Notes: generated by a model not told the origin, from the sequence alone. Counted from the first letter of the stretch, positions 24,345 through 34,223 are shown. The stretch: DNA of 64,000 nt from Tunturiibacter gelidiferens (GCF_014201335.1 NZ_JACHEB010000007.1:62001-126000); one strand, 5' to 3'. Translations and numbers: made by a program.

Positions 24345-25026
24345 CGGGAGTCGTCCGCGTGCCGTGCTCTGCCTATCTGGCGGAATGGACTCCTGTGTCT
24401 GTGCGGCGCTCGCGGCTCGGGACTACGACGTCTTCGCGGTCCACTTCAGCTATGGGCAGAGGACAGAGGCGCGAGAGTTGCTCTCCGCCCAGGAAGTAGC
24501 CCGCATTGTTGGAGTAAAAGAGCTGATGCATTTGAAGATCGATCTATTTCGGCGTATCGGTGGGTCGGCGTTGACCGATACCGCCATCGCGGTGCCTGTG
24601 GCAGGGGATGAGGCGGCCATCGGAAACGAAGTGCCGGTTACCTATGTTCCCTTCCGAAATGCGCATTTTCTCTCGGCGGCGGTGAGCTGGGCAGAGGTCT
24701 TAGGCGCAGAGACGGTCTTTATCGGAGCAGTCGAACAGGACAGCTCCGGCTATCCCGACTGCCGTCCCGCTTACTATGATGCGTTCAATCAACTCATCAA
24801 GATGGGCACCAAAGACGGGCAGATTCGGGTTGCGACACCGTTGATCGAGATGCGCAAGAGCGAGATCGTCCGGCTGGGAGTTGAATTGGGTGCACCGTTC
24901 CATGTAAGTTGGTCATGCTATTCCGGTGAAACCAAGGCCTGCGGCGTGTGCGAGAGCTGCGTTCTGCGACTGCGGGCATTTCGTGAAGCCGGCGCGGTCG
25001 ATCCCATACCGTATGCGGTCCTGTGA
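24331..25026 (+). CDS. queC: 7-cyano-7-deazaguanine synthase QueC
   Basis: ATP-dependent enzyme converting 7-carboxy-7-deazaguanine to preQ0, the step after QueE. The 231-residue protein has the PP-loop LSGGMDSC at the N terminus, FSYGQRTEARE, PFRNAHFLSAAVSWAE and the zinc-binding cysteines near the end (SCYSGETKACGVCESCVLR). It is the last gene of the waaA-to-queC run, away from queD-queE. This placement is unusual, and coregulation with envelope genes is not an established link. Confidence 0.95.
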   Translation: MTKADGSRPRAVLCLSGGMDSCVCAALAARDYDVFAVHFSYGQRTEARELLSAQEVARIVGVKELMHLKIDLFRRIGGSALTDTAIAVPVAGDEAAIGNEVPVTYVPFRNAHFLSAAVSWAEVLGAETVFIGAVEQDSSGYPDCRPAYYDAFNQLIKMGTKDGQIRVATPLIEMRKSEIVRLGVELGAPFHVSWSCYSGETKACGVCESCVLRLRAFREAGAVDPIPYAVL

Positions 25027-25128
25027 CCGCTGCATTTTGCATCAAATTGAGTGAGTCAAACTAGAGGAAGTACAATCCGCTTTGCAGGAAACACTTACGC
25101 CCGCACCGATGGGCCAGGAGAAAAGAGC

Positions 25129-26322
25129 ATGAAACGTATTGGATTCAAGGTAAGCAGCACCCTGGCAGCCGCTCTGCTGGTGATCGTGGCGATGGCACAG
25201 CCCACTCGCTTGACAGCACAGGCAGCAGCAGCGGGAACGGCAAGTATTCACGGACATGTTCTCAATCCTGCAGGCATCGCGCTTACAAAAGGCGAGGTCA
25301 GGCTGACGACGGATCGTTCGTCCGAGGCAAAGGACCGCAAGTACCCCTATAAATTTCCCATCGATCAAAACGGAGACTACAAGGGCACCGGGATCGTTGC
25401 GGGAAACTATGTCGTATTCGTCTTCCAGGATGACAAGAGCCTGGACTTTAACGAGAACGTTCCAATCGCCAAAGATGAAGACAAGCTGGTGAACTTCGAC
25501 ATGTCTCGTCCGGAGTACATCAGCAAGATGAGCCCGGAAGATCGGAAGGCGCTTGAAGAGTACAAGAAGAAGAACGCGGAAGTAGTCGCTGGCAATGCGA
25601 AGATTGCGAACTTGAATGCTCTGCTCACCCAAGCCCGCGCAGACAATAAGGCAGGCAACTACGACTCCGCGATCACTGCCATGAAGCAGGCCACCGAGAG
25701 CAAGCCCGATGAGGGAATTCTCTGGGTGACACTTGGAGATGCGCAGCTCGGTAGCGGAGAGACTGCGGCTAAAGCTGCCAAGTCGGCAGGTACCTCGGCG
25801 ACTGATCCAGCAATCCTGCAGAAGTACACCGATGCCGCTACCTCCTATAAGAAGGCCGCGGATTTAAATGCAGCTTCCAAAAAGCCGAGCCCTGAGACCG
25901 CCGGCGTGGCCTACAACCAGTTAGGAAAGGCAGAGGCAGATCTTGGTGACGCCAAGGCATCCTCAGACGCTTACGATCAAGCGGCCAAAGCCCAGCCGGA
26001 TAAAGCGGGCATGTATTACTACAACGAGGCAGCCGTCCTCTACAACGCAGGCAAACTGACCGAGGCAGGTGCCGCTGCGGACAAAGCAATCGCAGCAGAT
26101 CCGAAGAAGGCAGATGCTTATTACATCAAGGGACAGGCGCTGATTCCGCAGGCTACCGTCGATCCCAAGACACAGAAGATTGTGGCGCCGCCCGGCTGCG
26201 TCGAGGCTTACCAGGAGTATCTCGAACTGGCTCCAGATGGTGCGCACGCCGCAGATGTGAAGGGTATCCTCGAGGGTATCGGCGCACCAGTGAAGTCGAC
26301 CTTCAAGGCTGGAAAGAAGTAA
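25129..26322 (+). CDS. Exported TPR protein with N-terminal carboxypeptidase-regulatory-like domain
   Basis: A 397-residue secreted or periplasmic protein. The start at 25129 has AGGAG 8 bases upstream and opens a signal peptide (to about residue 32, ending RLTAQ). Residues about 35-125 form a beta-sandwich of the carboxypeptidase-regulatory type (SIHGHVLNPAGIAL, GDYKGTGIVAGNYVV). The rest is a series of at least four alanine/lysine-rich tetratricopeptide units (LTQARADNKAGNYDSAI, VTLGDAQLG, YYYNEAAVLYNAGKLTEAG, ADAYYIKGQAL). These mediate protein-protein contacts. Such proteins are common in acidobacteria; the partner is unknown. A terminator follows. Confidence 0.85.
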   Translation: MKRIGFKVSSTLAAALLVIVAMAQPTRLTAQAAAAGTASIHGHVLNPAGIALTKGEVRLTTDRSSEAKDRKYPYKFPIDQNGDYKGTGIVAGNYVVFVFQDDKSLDFNENVPIAKDEDKLVNFDMSRPEYISKMSPEDRKALEEYKKKNAEVVAGNAKIANLNALLTQARADNKAGNYDSAITAMKQATESKPDEGILWVTLGDAQLGSGETAAKAAKSAGTSATDPAILQKYTDAATSYKKAADLNAASKKPSPETAGVAYNQLGKAEADLGDAKASSDAYDQAAKAQPDKAGMYYYNEAAVLYNAGKLTEAGAAADKAIAADPKKADAYYIKGQALIPQATVDPKTQKIVAPPGCVEAYQEYLELAPDGAHAADVKGILEGIGAPVKSTFKAGKK

Positions 26323-26338
26323 TTCTGCAAGAAGTAAG

Positions 26339-26375
26339 AGGCCCCGGGCGACACTGCTCGGGGCCTTTCGTTTTT
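26339..26375 (+). terminator. Rho-independent terminator after the TPR gene
   Basis: GC-rich stem AGGCCCCGGGC against GCTCGGGGCCT with a short loop, followed by TTCGTTTTT. It separates the TPR gene from moeA. Confidence 0.85.
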
Positions 26376-26403
26376 GGGACTAATGGCTGATAAGGAGAAG
26401 AGA

Positions 26404-27639
26404 ATGCAGGCTGCGGCTGGGGTTTTGGGCTTCGATGAAGCTCTGGCAAAAGTGCTGGAGCACGCAGCCACCGTTCCGCGGCCGCAGAGCGAGACACTTG
26501 CATTGCTGGCTTGCGCAGACCGCGTGCTGGCGGAGGCCATCCTCGCAGATCGTGACCAGCCGCCGTTCGACCGGTCGACCCGCGACGGATTTGCGCTGCG
26601 GGCCGCCGATATTACAACCCCATTGAAGGTCGTGGGCCAGATAAGGGCTGGCGAGCAGTGGCAGGGCGGCGCACTGGAGCATGGCACTGCCGTTGAAATC
26701 ATGACGGGTGCACCTATTCCGCTCGCCTACGACGCCGTCGTCATGATCGAGCATATCGAACGCGACAAAGACTCGATTCGTCTGACCGCCGGGCGAACGA
26801 TTCGAAGCGGAGAGAATATCGTTCCTCAGGGATCGGAGGCCAAGGCGGGGCAGTCGGTGTTACCCGTCGGAACTGTAATCGAAGGCGCCGAAATCGCGCT
26901 TGCGGCGGCCTGTGGGCGCTCCGAGCTGCAGGTGTTTCGCAGACCGAGAGTGGCAATCGTCGCTACAGGCGATGAATTGGTGACCTTGAATGCAACGCCT
27001 GGACCTCAGCAGATTCGAAACTCCAACAGCTATGGGCTGGCGGCGCTGGTGGCGCGCGCGGGGGGAGAGCCGGTACAGCTGCCCATCGCGCCCGATCGAC
27101 GCGCAGAGCTTGAACGGACCATCCGCTCAGCGCGCGACTCTGACCTCATTCTTTTGTCCGGCGGCGTTTCCATGGGCAAGTATGACCTGGTGGAGGAGGT
27201 ACTGGAAGGTCTCGGCGCGGAGTTCTTTTTCACTGGAGTGAAGATGCAACCGGGAAAGCCTCTCGTCTTTGGACGATTGCCGGCCACTGACGAGTTCCCC
27301 ACACAATTCTTCTTCGGTCTGCCCGGAAATCCAATTTCGACGCAGGTGACGTTTCATTGTTTTGTTGAGCCGATGCTGCGAAGGATGAGCGGAGCCGCGG
27401 TCCAGGGGCCGCGCTTCGTGCAGGCAACGCTGGTAGAGGATGTAGCCGGAAGAGCTGATCTGATGAGGCTTTTGCCTGCGTGGTGGACAGCCGACCGCGT
27501 AAGGCCGGAGGTGCGGCTGGTGGGATGGCAGGGATCAGGAGATCTGGCGGCAAATGCGCGAGCAAATTGCTATGCCGTACTGCCGCCTGAGAGAGAGCGG
27601 TTCGCGGCCGGCGACGTCATTACGGTGCTCTTGCGCTAG
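26404..27639 (+). CDS. moeA: Molybdopterin molybdotransferase MoeA
   Basis: Inserts molybdenum into adenylated molybdopterin. The 411-residue product equals the length of E. coli MoeA when started at 26404, where AAGGAG stands 6 bases upstream; the ATG at 26383 has no ribosome site. Conserved pieces are DRDQPPFDRSTRDGFALR, EIMTGAPIP, VAIVATGDEL and LSGGVSMGKYDLVEEVL, ending in the usual beta-barrel domain. It lies 28 bases before moaC on the same strand. Confidence 0.94.
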   Translation: MQAAAGVLGFDEALAKVLEHAATVPRPQSETLALLACADRVLAEAILADRDQPPFDRSTRDGFALRAADITTPLKVVGQIRAGEQWQGGALEHGTAVEIMTGAPIPLAYDAVVMIEHIERDKDSIRLTAGRTIRSGENIVPQGSEAKAGQSVLPVGTVIEGAEIALAAACGRSELQVFRRPRVAIVATGDELVTLNATPGPQQIRNSNSYGLAALVARAGGEPVQLPIAPDRRAELERTIRSARDSDLILLSGGVSMGKYDLVEEVLEGLGAEFFFTGVKMQPGKPLVFGRLPATDEFPTQFFFGLPGNPISTQVTFHCFVEPMLRRMSGAAVQGPRFVQATLVEDVAGRADLMRLLPAWWTADRVRPEVRLVGWQGSGDLAANARANCYAVLPPERERFAAGDVITVLLR

Positions 27640-27667
27640 ATCAGGGCTGCTGCGGTAGGCTTGTGAC

Positions 27668-28225
27668 ATGGACGACGTGGACTACACCTCCGAACTTCTG
27701 AACGACGACCACCCGGAGCCTCTCGGCAATGACGCGGACTTTCCGCCCATGGCCCCGGTCCCCTTGCATCTCTCGCACTACGACCAGGCCGGCAAGGCTC
27801 ACATGGTGGATGTGAGCGAGAAAGCGTTGACACGGCGCGAGGCTGTGGCGGCCGCATTTGTGGAGCTGTCCGATGCGGTGCTCAAGGCGCTGCCGCAGAA
27901 CCCCAAAGGCAATCCGTTGGAGGTCGCGCGGTTCGCAGGAATTCAGGCCGCGAAACAGACCTCCAGCCTGATCCCGATGTGTCATCAACTGGCGCTCAGC
28001 TACGTGGACGTGCAGGCAAAAGTGGTAGACGGCGGTGTAGCGATAGAGGCAACAGCAGCTACAGTCGCTGGTACAGGCGTAGAGATGGAGGCAATGGTGG
28101 CGGCCTCAATTGCAGCGCTGACGGTCTATGACATGACCAAGGCGCTGGACAAAGGGATTCGAATCCGCGAAGTCGTGCTGGTGCGCAAGAGCGGCGGGAA
28201 GAGCGGAGACTACCGGCGTCTTTAG
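27668..28225 (+). CDS. moaC: Cyclic pyranopterin monophosphate synthase MoaC
   Basis: Completes the first step of molybdopterin synthesis. Family segments are HMVDVSEKALTRREAVA, IQAAKQTSSLIPMCHQLAL, GVEMEAMVAAS and TVYDMTKALDKGI, including the active-site lysines and histidine. At 185 residues it carries about 38 extra acidic/proline-rich residues at the N terminus compared with the usual 160. It forms a moeA-moaC pair. Its stop is one base from the stop of the convergent egtD gene. Confidence 0.93.
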   Translation: MDDVDYTSELLNDDHPEPLGNDADFPPMAPVPLHLSHYDQAGKAHMVDVSEKALTRREAVAAAFVELSDAVLKALPQNPKGNPLEVARFAGIQAAKQTSSLIPMCHQLALSYVDVQAKVVDGGVAIEATAATVAGTGVEMEAMVAASIAALTVYDMTKALDKGIRIREVVLVRKSGGKSGDYRRL

Positions 28226-28226
28226 G

Positions 28227-29261
28227 TCAGACAGCAGCTGCCAGGGTGACCGCGAAGAGATGTTGCGGGTCCTGCCAGGAGTTTGTCCTCTTGAACCCTG
28301 CGGAAGCCAAAAGAGTTTCAACTGCAGCCGCGGTAAATTTGTAACTGTTCTCGGTATGAATACTTTCGCCCTGGACAAAATCAACCGTAAACGCAGGACC
28401 ACTGGAGTTTGCTGGGATATGAACACGCTGATCGGTGAGTGACTCCAGATGCATCTCGATTCGGGACTGCGTCTGATTCCAACAGGCCCGGTGGCGGAAG
28501 TTTTGAAGCACAAAGTCTGAGCCAAGGTCGCGATTTAGACGAGTCAGTACGTTCAGGTTGAAGGCATCAGTTACTCCGGCGGCGTCGTTGTAGGCGGCAA
28601 GTAACGTGGCTGGAGTTTTGTTGGCATTGCGGCCGCCGCTGGGCGCGAGATCTGTACCAAGCAACAGAGTATCGCCGGGAAGGAGCTGAGCCCGCAGATT
28701 ACGAAGGACATCTTTCGCGTCTTCCGGCATGAAATTCCCGATACTTGAACCGATGTAAAGAGCCAGGGTCCTCGTCTCAACCAGTCGATTGAGCGGGAGA
28801 GCCTCACGGGTGTAATCGGCAACCTGGGAGCGAACTGTAACACCGGGAATGTTAGCGAGGATATTTTCGCTGGCCTCGGCGAGAGCAGTCTCCGAGACAT
28901 CGACGGGCTGGTAGACCACGCTTCCCTGCTGACGAACAGCCTCAGCCAGCAGTATGCCGGTTTTGGTTGCAGTGCCAGCGCCTAATTCGATAAGGGTAAG
29001 CTTTCCGCTCGGCCCCTGTCCCAGGGCAGCCTCACGAAGAATCTCACCAGCGTGAGCGGCGAAGATGCTGCGCTCCGTACGGGTCAAATAATATTCCGGA
29101 AGCTCCGTAATCTGTTCGAAGAGATGTGAGCCTTCTTCGTCATAGAAGAGCCATGGGGAGAGGGTTTTAGGATCACTGGTCAAGCCGACGCGGGCTTCAT
29201 TTGCGACGGCATCAAGAGTACTTATCAGCGGTTCGTCTAGAGCGAAGGTCGTTGATGGCAC
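28227..29261 (-). CDS. egtD: L-histidine N-alpha-methyltransferase EgtD
   Basis: SAM-dependent enzyme making hercynine by trimethylating histidine, the first step of ergothioneine synthesis. The 344-residue protein shows LIELGAGTATKT (SAM site), IGSSIGNFMPEDA, LLAAYNDAAGVTDAFNLNVL and SIHTENSYKF, matching EgtD including the asparagine, tyrosine and glutamate that hold the substrate. EgtB, the usual partner, is not in this window, so it is an orphan here. Its 3' end meets moaC with a one-base gap and no terminator between. Confidence 0.92.
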   Translation of the reverse strand: MPSTTFALDEPLISTLDAVANEARVGLTSDPKTLSPWLFYDEEGSHLFEQITELPEYYLTRTERSIFAAHAGEILREAALGQGPSGKLTLIELGAGTATKTGILLAEAVRQQGSVVYQPVDVSETALAEASENILANIPGVTVRSQVADYTREALPLNRLVETRTLALYIGSSIGNFMPEDAKDVLRNLRAQLLPGDTLLLGTDLAPSGGRNANKTPATLLAAYNDAAGVTDAFNLNVLTRLNRDLGSDFVLQNFRHRACWNQTQSRIEMHLESLTDQRVHIPANSSGPAFTVDFVQGESIHTENSYKFTAAAVETLLASAGFKRTNSWQDPQHLFAVTLAAAV

Positions 29262-29469
29262 GTCAAATCCCCTAACGATTCATAGATGAGTGGAAGGCGC
29301 GCCTCAGAATTGATCTCCACTGTCACCATTGGATGCTCGTCCGAGGAATTCTGTTCAACCTTATTCTTGGATTTTCCGACTTTTCGGGGCCAAATAATTG
29401 ATTTGGATACAAGAAAGATCAATTTATTTGCCCAAATCGAGGTCAGGCCTTACAGCTCCCCTCGAACCC
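29262..29469. other. Intergenic region between egtD and the esterase gene
   Basis: About 200 bases upstream of egtD and downstream of the esterase stop, both on the minus strand. It contains the egtD promoter region by position. I see no gene or clear terminator. Confidence 0.4.
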
Positions 29470-31221
29470 TTAGTACCGCCAGCTCGTCAGGTCCGCTCCG
29501 GCCGGCGCCGTCTTGGCGATTCGATCCATGATCTTCGGCAGGTACATCGTGTTGTAGTGGAGCCGCGAAAAAGCGTTCGGCAGCGTCGGATCTCCATTCC
29601 AGCAGTGCTCCGCCCGCGGCCCATATAACACCTCGCCGTCGTACGGCACGCCATGCCCCGGGGTCCCCGTGGTCTTCAGAAAATCCTCCATCAGGTAGAC
29701 CGCGTCGTTCAAAAAATACGTATCATCGCTGCCGACAAACAGATGAATCTTCCCTTGCAACTTCGGCCCCAGCGTCTCCCAGTCTCGCTGCAGCTTCGCA
29801 TTCAGGTCGTAGTGCTCTTTCCAGTACTCTGCGACTTTGTGATCGATCGCTCCAGTCTCCTTATCGAAGATCGGCTCGGGATATCCATCTTTGCCTTGCT
29901 GAGAATAGACCGCCTGCCAGATATCGAACTGCTCGCCCGACCGCCCGTGGTCGCCGAGTGCCGCCTCATACGCGATGTTGTCCCTCATCGAGATCAGCGT
30001 GTGTCCCAGATAGTCGCGCATCGCCGGCTGCTCCACCCGCTTGTTCGCGCCCTGCAGGTAAAACATGTTTTCGTCTTTATAAAGATCCCGAGTCATGTAC
30101 GCATGAAAGTCCACCGGGTCCGGGCAGGCGACAAACGCTCCGTTGTAGTGGTCCGGATAGAAGATCTGCACCGCGAGCGACTCCCACCCACCCGTCGATC
30201 CACCATACATGAACCGCGCCCAGCCCTGTCCAATCCCGCGAAACTGCTTCTCTACTGCGGGAATCAACTCAGTCTCAATCGCATCGCCGTACGGCCCCAG
30301 GTTCGCGGAGTTCACCGCATACGAATCGTCATAGTAGGGATTCGCATGTTGAATCTTCATCACCAGAACGCGTGGAAATTTAGGACTGATCCACTGCTGA
30401 TACTCCTTATAAGCCTCCTCCTGCTGAATCCGGTTGTATCCCTCAAGATGAAACCGCTCCGAGTAGTTCGGCTTCAAATTCGGGTCAGGTGGAGTCGTCC
30501 GGAAATCATCGAACCCCGTGACGAAGTGATCGTGAAAGATCATCAACGGATAGTGCGCCTCCGCATGCTCATCAAACCCCTCCGGCACCAACACCACTGC
30601 GCTTAAGAATGTTGGGGTTCCCCAGAACTTCGTCAGCAGCGCACTCTGAATACGGATATGCCGGACATATTTTGTATCCGCTTCAGGCACAATTGGCGGG
30701 ATTACCTGGTCCAGCGAGAGCGCAATCGGCGCACCACCCGGCCCGACGTGCACCTTCACCGGCTTGCTGTACAAATTCCCCGGCGCCAGATTCCAGTGCT
30801 TCCCTTCACCGCGGTCCGGCGACAGTTTGATCGTCTTACCATCCGCACGATGAAACGTCTGATACACATCCAGAACTGCCTGCGCCGTGTAGTCGCCCGC
30901 AGGAACATCCTTCAAGCTCCTGATCGGATATCCCGCTGCCTTATCGTCCACCACGACGCTCTGTCCCGGCTTCAACCCGTCGACCGTCACACCAAAGACG
31001 ACCTGGCTCCGCGGCGTATCGTCAATCTGCATCCGCGGCTCCTCCGACGGATCATTCGACAACAGGAACAGCACCCGTCCGTCCAGCGGCTTCGCCGATT
31101 GCGCAGCAGGAAAAGAGACCGAAACCGTCTGAACACCGGTCTGAGCACTCCCTGTCTCAGCACACAAAGACACACAGACAGCGGCGAACGTTATCACGCA
31201 AGGGATCGAAAGGAGGCGCAT
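29470..31221 (-). CDS. Secreted esterase, alpha/beta hydrolase fold
   Basis: A 583-residue exported hydrolase. The start at 31221 opens a signal peptide (MRLLSIPCVITFAAVCVSLC, cleavage after GSAQ); the frame runs on upstream to 31539 but overlaps the divergent M16 gene. The nucleophile elbow is GGSTGGWES. An Asp in LFVGSDDTYF and a His in GPRAEHCWNG fit the rest of the triad. The N-terminal half (about 30-230) is a beta-rich domain. It resembles the putative esterase (PF00756) group; the ester substrate is unknown. Confidence 0.75.
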   Translation of the reverse strand: MRLLSIPCVITFAAVCVSLCAETGSAQTGVQTVSVSFPAAQSAKPLDGRVLFLLSNDPSEEPRMQIDDTPRSQVVFGVTVDGLKPGQSVVVDDKAAGYPIRSLKDVPAGDYTAQAVLDVYQTFHRADGKTIKLSPDRGEGKHWNLAPGNLYSKPVKVHVGPGGAPIALSLDQVIPPIVPEADTKYVRHIRIQSALLTKFWGTPTFLSAVVLVPEGFDEHAEAHYPLMIFHDHFVTGFDDFRTTPPDPNLKPNYSERFHLEGYNRIQQEEAYKEYQQWISPKFPRVLVMKIQHANPYYDDSYAVNSANLGPYGDAIETELIPAVEKQFRGIGQGWARFMYGGSTGGWESLAVQIFYPDHYNGAFVACPDPVDFHAYMTRDLYKDENMFYLQGANKRVEQPAMRDYLGHTLISMRDNIAYEAALGDHGRSGEQFDIWQAVYSQQGKDGYPEPIFDKETGAIDHKVAEYWKEHYDLNAKLQRDWETLGPKLQGKIHLFVGSDDTYFLNDAVYLMEDFLKTTGTPGHGVPYDGEVLYGPRAEHCWNGDPTLPNAFSRLHYNTMYLPKIMDRIAKTAPAGADLTSWRY

Positions 31222-31366
31222 TGGGGCAGTATACAAAGTAGCGGTCCCGCAAGCGGCGATATCTTCAGGCCATCTGTCCTGTCGGATTGGTATCATCCTC
31301 TCACCGTTCCTATTCGAGTAAGCAGGCACTCTCTCAAAGACCTGGCTGGGCCTCCCTGGAGAAAAG

Positions 31367-34207
31367 ATGAAAGCACCCCAGTTCGCATTCAAGAAGATTG
31401 CCGCGGCAGCGTTCGCTTGCGGCCTCGCAACCGCGTCGGTGGCGATGGCCGCAGACAATCTGCCGGCCGCCAAGCCGCTGAAGCTCCCCGAACTCCAGTA
31501 CGAAAAGTACACTCTGCCGAACGGCCTGGTCATCCTCACTCACGAAGACCATCGCCTGCCGCTCGTCGCAATCGATCTCTGGTACCACGTCGGTCCTCTC
31601 AATGAGCGTGCAGGCCGCACCGGCTTTGCTCACCTCTTCGAACACATGATGTTCGAAGGTTCCGAGCACGTCGGCGAAAAAGCCCACATCAAATATCTCG
31701 AAGGCGCAGGCGCGACCGACATCAACGGCACCACTGACTTCGACCGCACCAACTACTTTGAAACCCTCCCCAGCAATCAGCTTGAGCTGGGCCTCTGGCT
31801 CGAAAGCGACCGCATGGGCTTCCTCCTTGAGGGCCTCGACCGGACAAAGCTCACCAACCAGCGTGACGTCGTCCGCAACGAGCGCCGCCAGGGCGAAGGC
31901 ACTCCCTACGCGCTGGCCGACGAGCAGGCCTACCACATGCTCTTCCCGCAGGATCATCCCTACTACGCCTCCGTCATCGGCTCCCACGCCGACATCGAAG
32001 CCGCGCGCATCAACGACATCCGCGATTTCCACCAGCACTTCTACACGCCCAACAACGCCAGCATCGCCATCGCCGGTGACTTCGACGCAGCAAAGCTAAA
32101 AGCGCTCCTCACAAAATACTTCGGCCCCATCCCACACGGCCCTGCCGTCGAGCCAGTCACTATAAAAACCCCACCGATCACTGCTCAGAAGCGCGCCACT
32201 GTCACGGACACCGTCCAACTCCCGCGCCTCACCGTCGCGTGGCTTACCCCTCCGGTTTTCACACCAGGCGACGCCGACACCGACATCCTCGTTCACATCC
32301 TGGGCGGTGGCAAAGCCAGCCGGCTCTATCGCAAGCTCGTCTACGAGCAGCAGATCGCACAAACCGTCACCTGCGGTCTCAACGCCCTCAAGTTAGGCTC
32401 CATCGCCAACTGTGACATCACCGCCAAACCTGGCGTCTCGCTCGATTCCCTGGAAGCAGCGCTTTGGAAGGAAGTAGCCAGTCTTCAAACAGACGGCCCG
32501 ACCCAGGCCGAACTCGATCGTGCCCGCACCGTCGACGTCACCGCGAAGATTACCGGCCTTCAGCGCCTCGGCGGCTTTGGCGGCGTAGCCGACACGCTCG
32601 ACCGATACAACCAGTTCCTCGACGACCCCGGCTATCTTCCGAAAGACATCGCCCGCTACCAGGCTGCCACCATCGCCTCGGTCAAGCAAGCCGCCGCGCA
32701 ATACTTTGGCAAAGATCAAAGCGTCGTCGTCAGCTGCGTCGCGGGCAAGAAGGTGGTAGACGACGTTCCCCGCAGCCCCGACAACACCGACGCCGACGTC
32801 AAGCTCACCGCACCTTACGACGCGCAGTTTGAGGATCAGCAGAACTGGCGCAAAACCGCACCCGCACCCGGCCCAACCACGGCCTTCCATCTTCCTGTTC
32901 CAAAAACCTTCACTCTCGCCAACGGACTGCAGGTCTATCTGCTCGAAGACCACTCGCTCCCGGTCTTCAGCGCTGCGGTCGTAGCCCGCGCAGGCAGCGA
33001 GTCTGACACGCCCGCCAAAGCTGGCCTCGCCGGCTTTACCGCCCGCCTGCTTACCGAAGGAACAACGCAACGCTCCGCCACCCAACTTGCCGACGACGCC
33101 GAGCAGATCGGCACCACTCTCACCTCGGTCGCCGACGTAGACAGCGCAAACGCCAGCCTCAACGCGCTCAGCAACAACACCGAAGCGGGCCTCGATCTTC
33201 TCTCCGATGTCATCGAGCATCCCACCTTCGCCCCTGAAGAGGTCGAGCGCATTCGCAAACAGCGCCTCGTCGCCATTCTGCAGGAGAGCGACCAGCCCGT
33301 AGCCTCAGTCCTTCGCGTAGGCTTCCGCACCCTCTATGGAGACCATCCCTACGGCATCCGGCCCATCGGAAACACCGACGGAATCAAGTCCATCACACGA
33401 GACGACATCGCGAGCTTCTGGCAGGCTCACTACGGCCCGAAAGACTCCGCGCTCGTCCTCGCGGGAGACCTCAGCGAATCCGAGGTCAAACACCTCTCCG
33501 AAAAGTATTTCAAATCCTGGACAGGTGCAGCCTCCACGGCAGTCACCGTTCCTGCTGCGCCCACCCCACCCGGCCTCAAGATCGTGATCGTAGACAAGCC
33601 CGGCGCGCCGCAGACTGCACTGTACGCCATTGGCCTGGGCCTTCCCCGAACTACGCCTGACTACCCCGCCGTCATGATCATGAACAACGTGCTCGGCGGC
33701 CTCTTCGCCAGCCGCATCAACATGAATCTCCGCGAGGAACACGGCTACACCTACGGCGCGGGCTCCGGTTTCCTGATGTACCGCACCGGAGGCCCCTTCT
33801 ACAGCGGAGCTCAGGTCCGCACCGACGTCACTGCTCCCGCCGCCAAGCAACTCATGCTGGAGCTCAACCGCATCCGCACCGATCCCCCCACCGAGGCCGA
33901 ACTCAAGCTCGCAAAGGACTCTCTCCTCCATTCACTCCCCGGCGACTTTGAAACCACTAAGGCCTCCATCGGCGGCTTGCGTCAATTGTTCGTCTATGGC
34001 CTCCCGCTTGACTACTTCGCCAAGCTACCCGCAAGATACGAAGCCGTCACGCCAGCCGAGGTCTCGAAGGCCGCCCAAACCGATGTCCATCCCGACCAGC
34101 TCATCCTGATGGCCGTGGGCGATCGCGCAAAGATCGAACCGAGCCTGAAGGAACTCAACCTCGGCCCAATCGAGTACCGCGACACCACCGGCAACCTGCT
34201 CAAATAA
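31367..34207 (+). CDS. Exported M16 family zinc metallopeptidase, double module
   Basis: A 946-residue protein with a signal peptide (to about residue 29) and two M16 halves. The first half carries the inverted zinc motif HLFEH (H89, E92, H93) and the downstream glutamate in VVRNERRQGEGTPY. The second half (from about residue 505) lacks HxxEH but keeps the R/Y pair segment near EEHGYTYGAG, as usual for the non-catalytic partner module. Together they form a clamshell that degrades peptides in the periplasm. Divergent from the esterase gene. A terminator follows. Confidence 0.92.
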   Translation: MKAPQFAFKKIAAAAFACGLATASVAMAADNLPAAKPLKLPELQYEKYTLPNGLVILTHEDHRLPLVAIDLWYHVGPLNERAGRTGFAHLFEHMMFEGSEHVGEKAHIKYLEGAGATDINGTTDFDRTNYFETLPSNQLELGLWLESDRMGFLLEGLDRTKLTNQRDVVRNERRQGEGTPYALADEQAYHMLFPQDHPYYASVIGSHADIEAARINDIRDFHQHFYTPNNASIAIAGDFDAAKLKALLTKYFGPIPHGPAVEPVTIKTPPITAQKRATVTDTVQLPRLTVAWLTPPVFTPGDADTDILVHILGGGKASRLYRKLVYEQQIAQTVTCGLNALKLGSIANCDITAKPGVSLDSLEAALWKEVASLQTDGPTQAELDRARTVDVTAKITGLQRLGGFGGVADTLDRYNQFLDDPGYLPKDIARYQAATIASVKQAAAQYFGKDQSVVVSCVAGKKVVDDVPRSPDNTDADVKLTAPYDAQFEDQQNWRKTAPAPGPTTAFHLPVPKTFTLANGLQVYLLEDHSLPVFSAAVVARAGSESDTPAKAGLAGFTARLLTEGTTQRSATQLADDAEQIGTTLTSVADVDSANASLNALSNNTEAGLDLLSDVIEHPTFAPEEVERIRKQRLVAILQESDQPVASVLRVGFRTLYGDHPYGIRPIGNTDGIKSITRDDIASFWQAHYGPKDSALVLAGDLSESEVKHLSEKYFKSWTGAASTAVTVPAAPTPPGLKIVIVDKPGAPQTALYAIGLGLPRTTPDYPAVMIMNNVLGGLFASRINMNLREEHGYTYGAGSGFLMYRTGGPFYSGAQVRTDVTAPAAKQLMLELNRIRTDPPTEAELKLAKDSLLHSLPGDFETTKASIGGLRQLFVYGLPLDYFAKLPARYEAVTPAEVSKAAQTDVHPDQLILMAVGDRAKIEPSLKELNLGPIEYRDTTGNLLK

Positions 34208-34223
34208 CCGCACACATAAGGAG

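Noticed and set aside
29653..30606. 317-codon frame antisense to the esterase gene
   Set aside because: Arginine/leucine-rich shadow of a clear hydrolase gene.
32393..33220. 275-codon frame antisense to the M16 gene
   Set aside because: Shadow; the sense frame has a signal peptide and the HxxEH motif.
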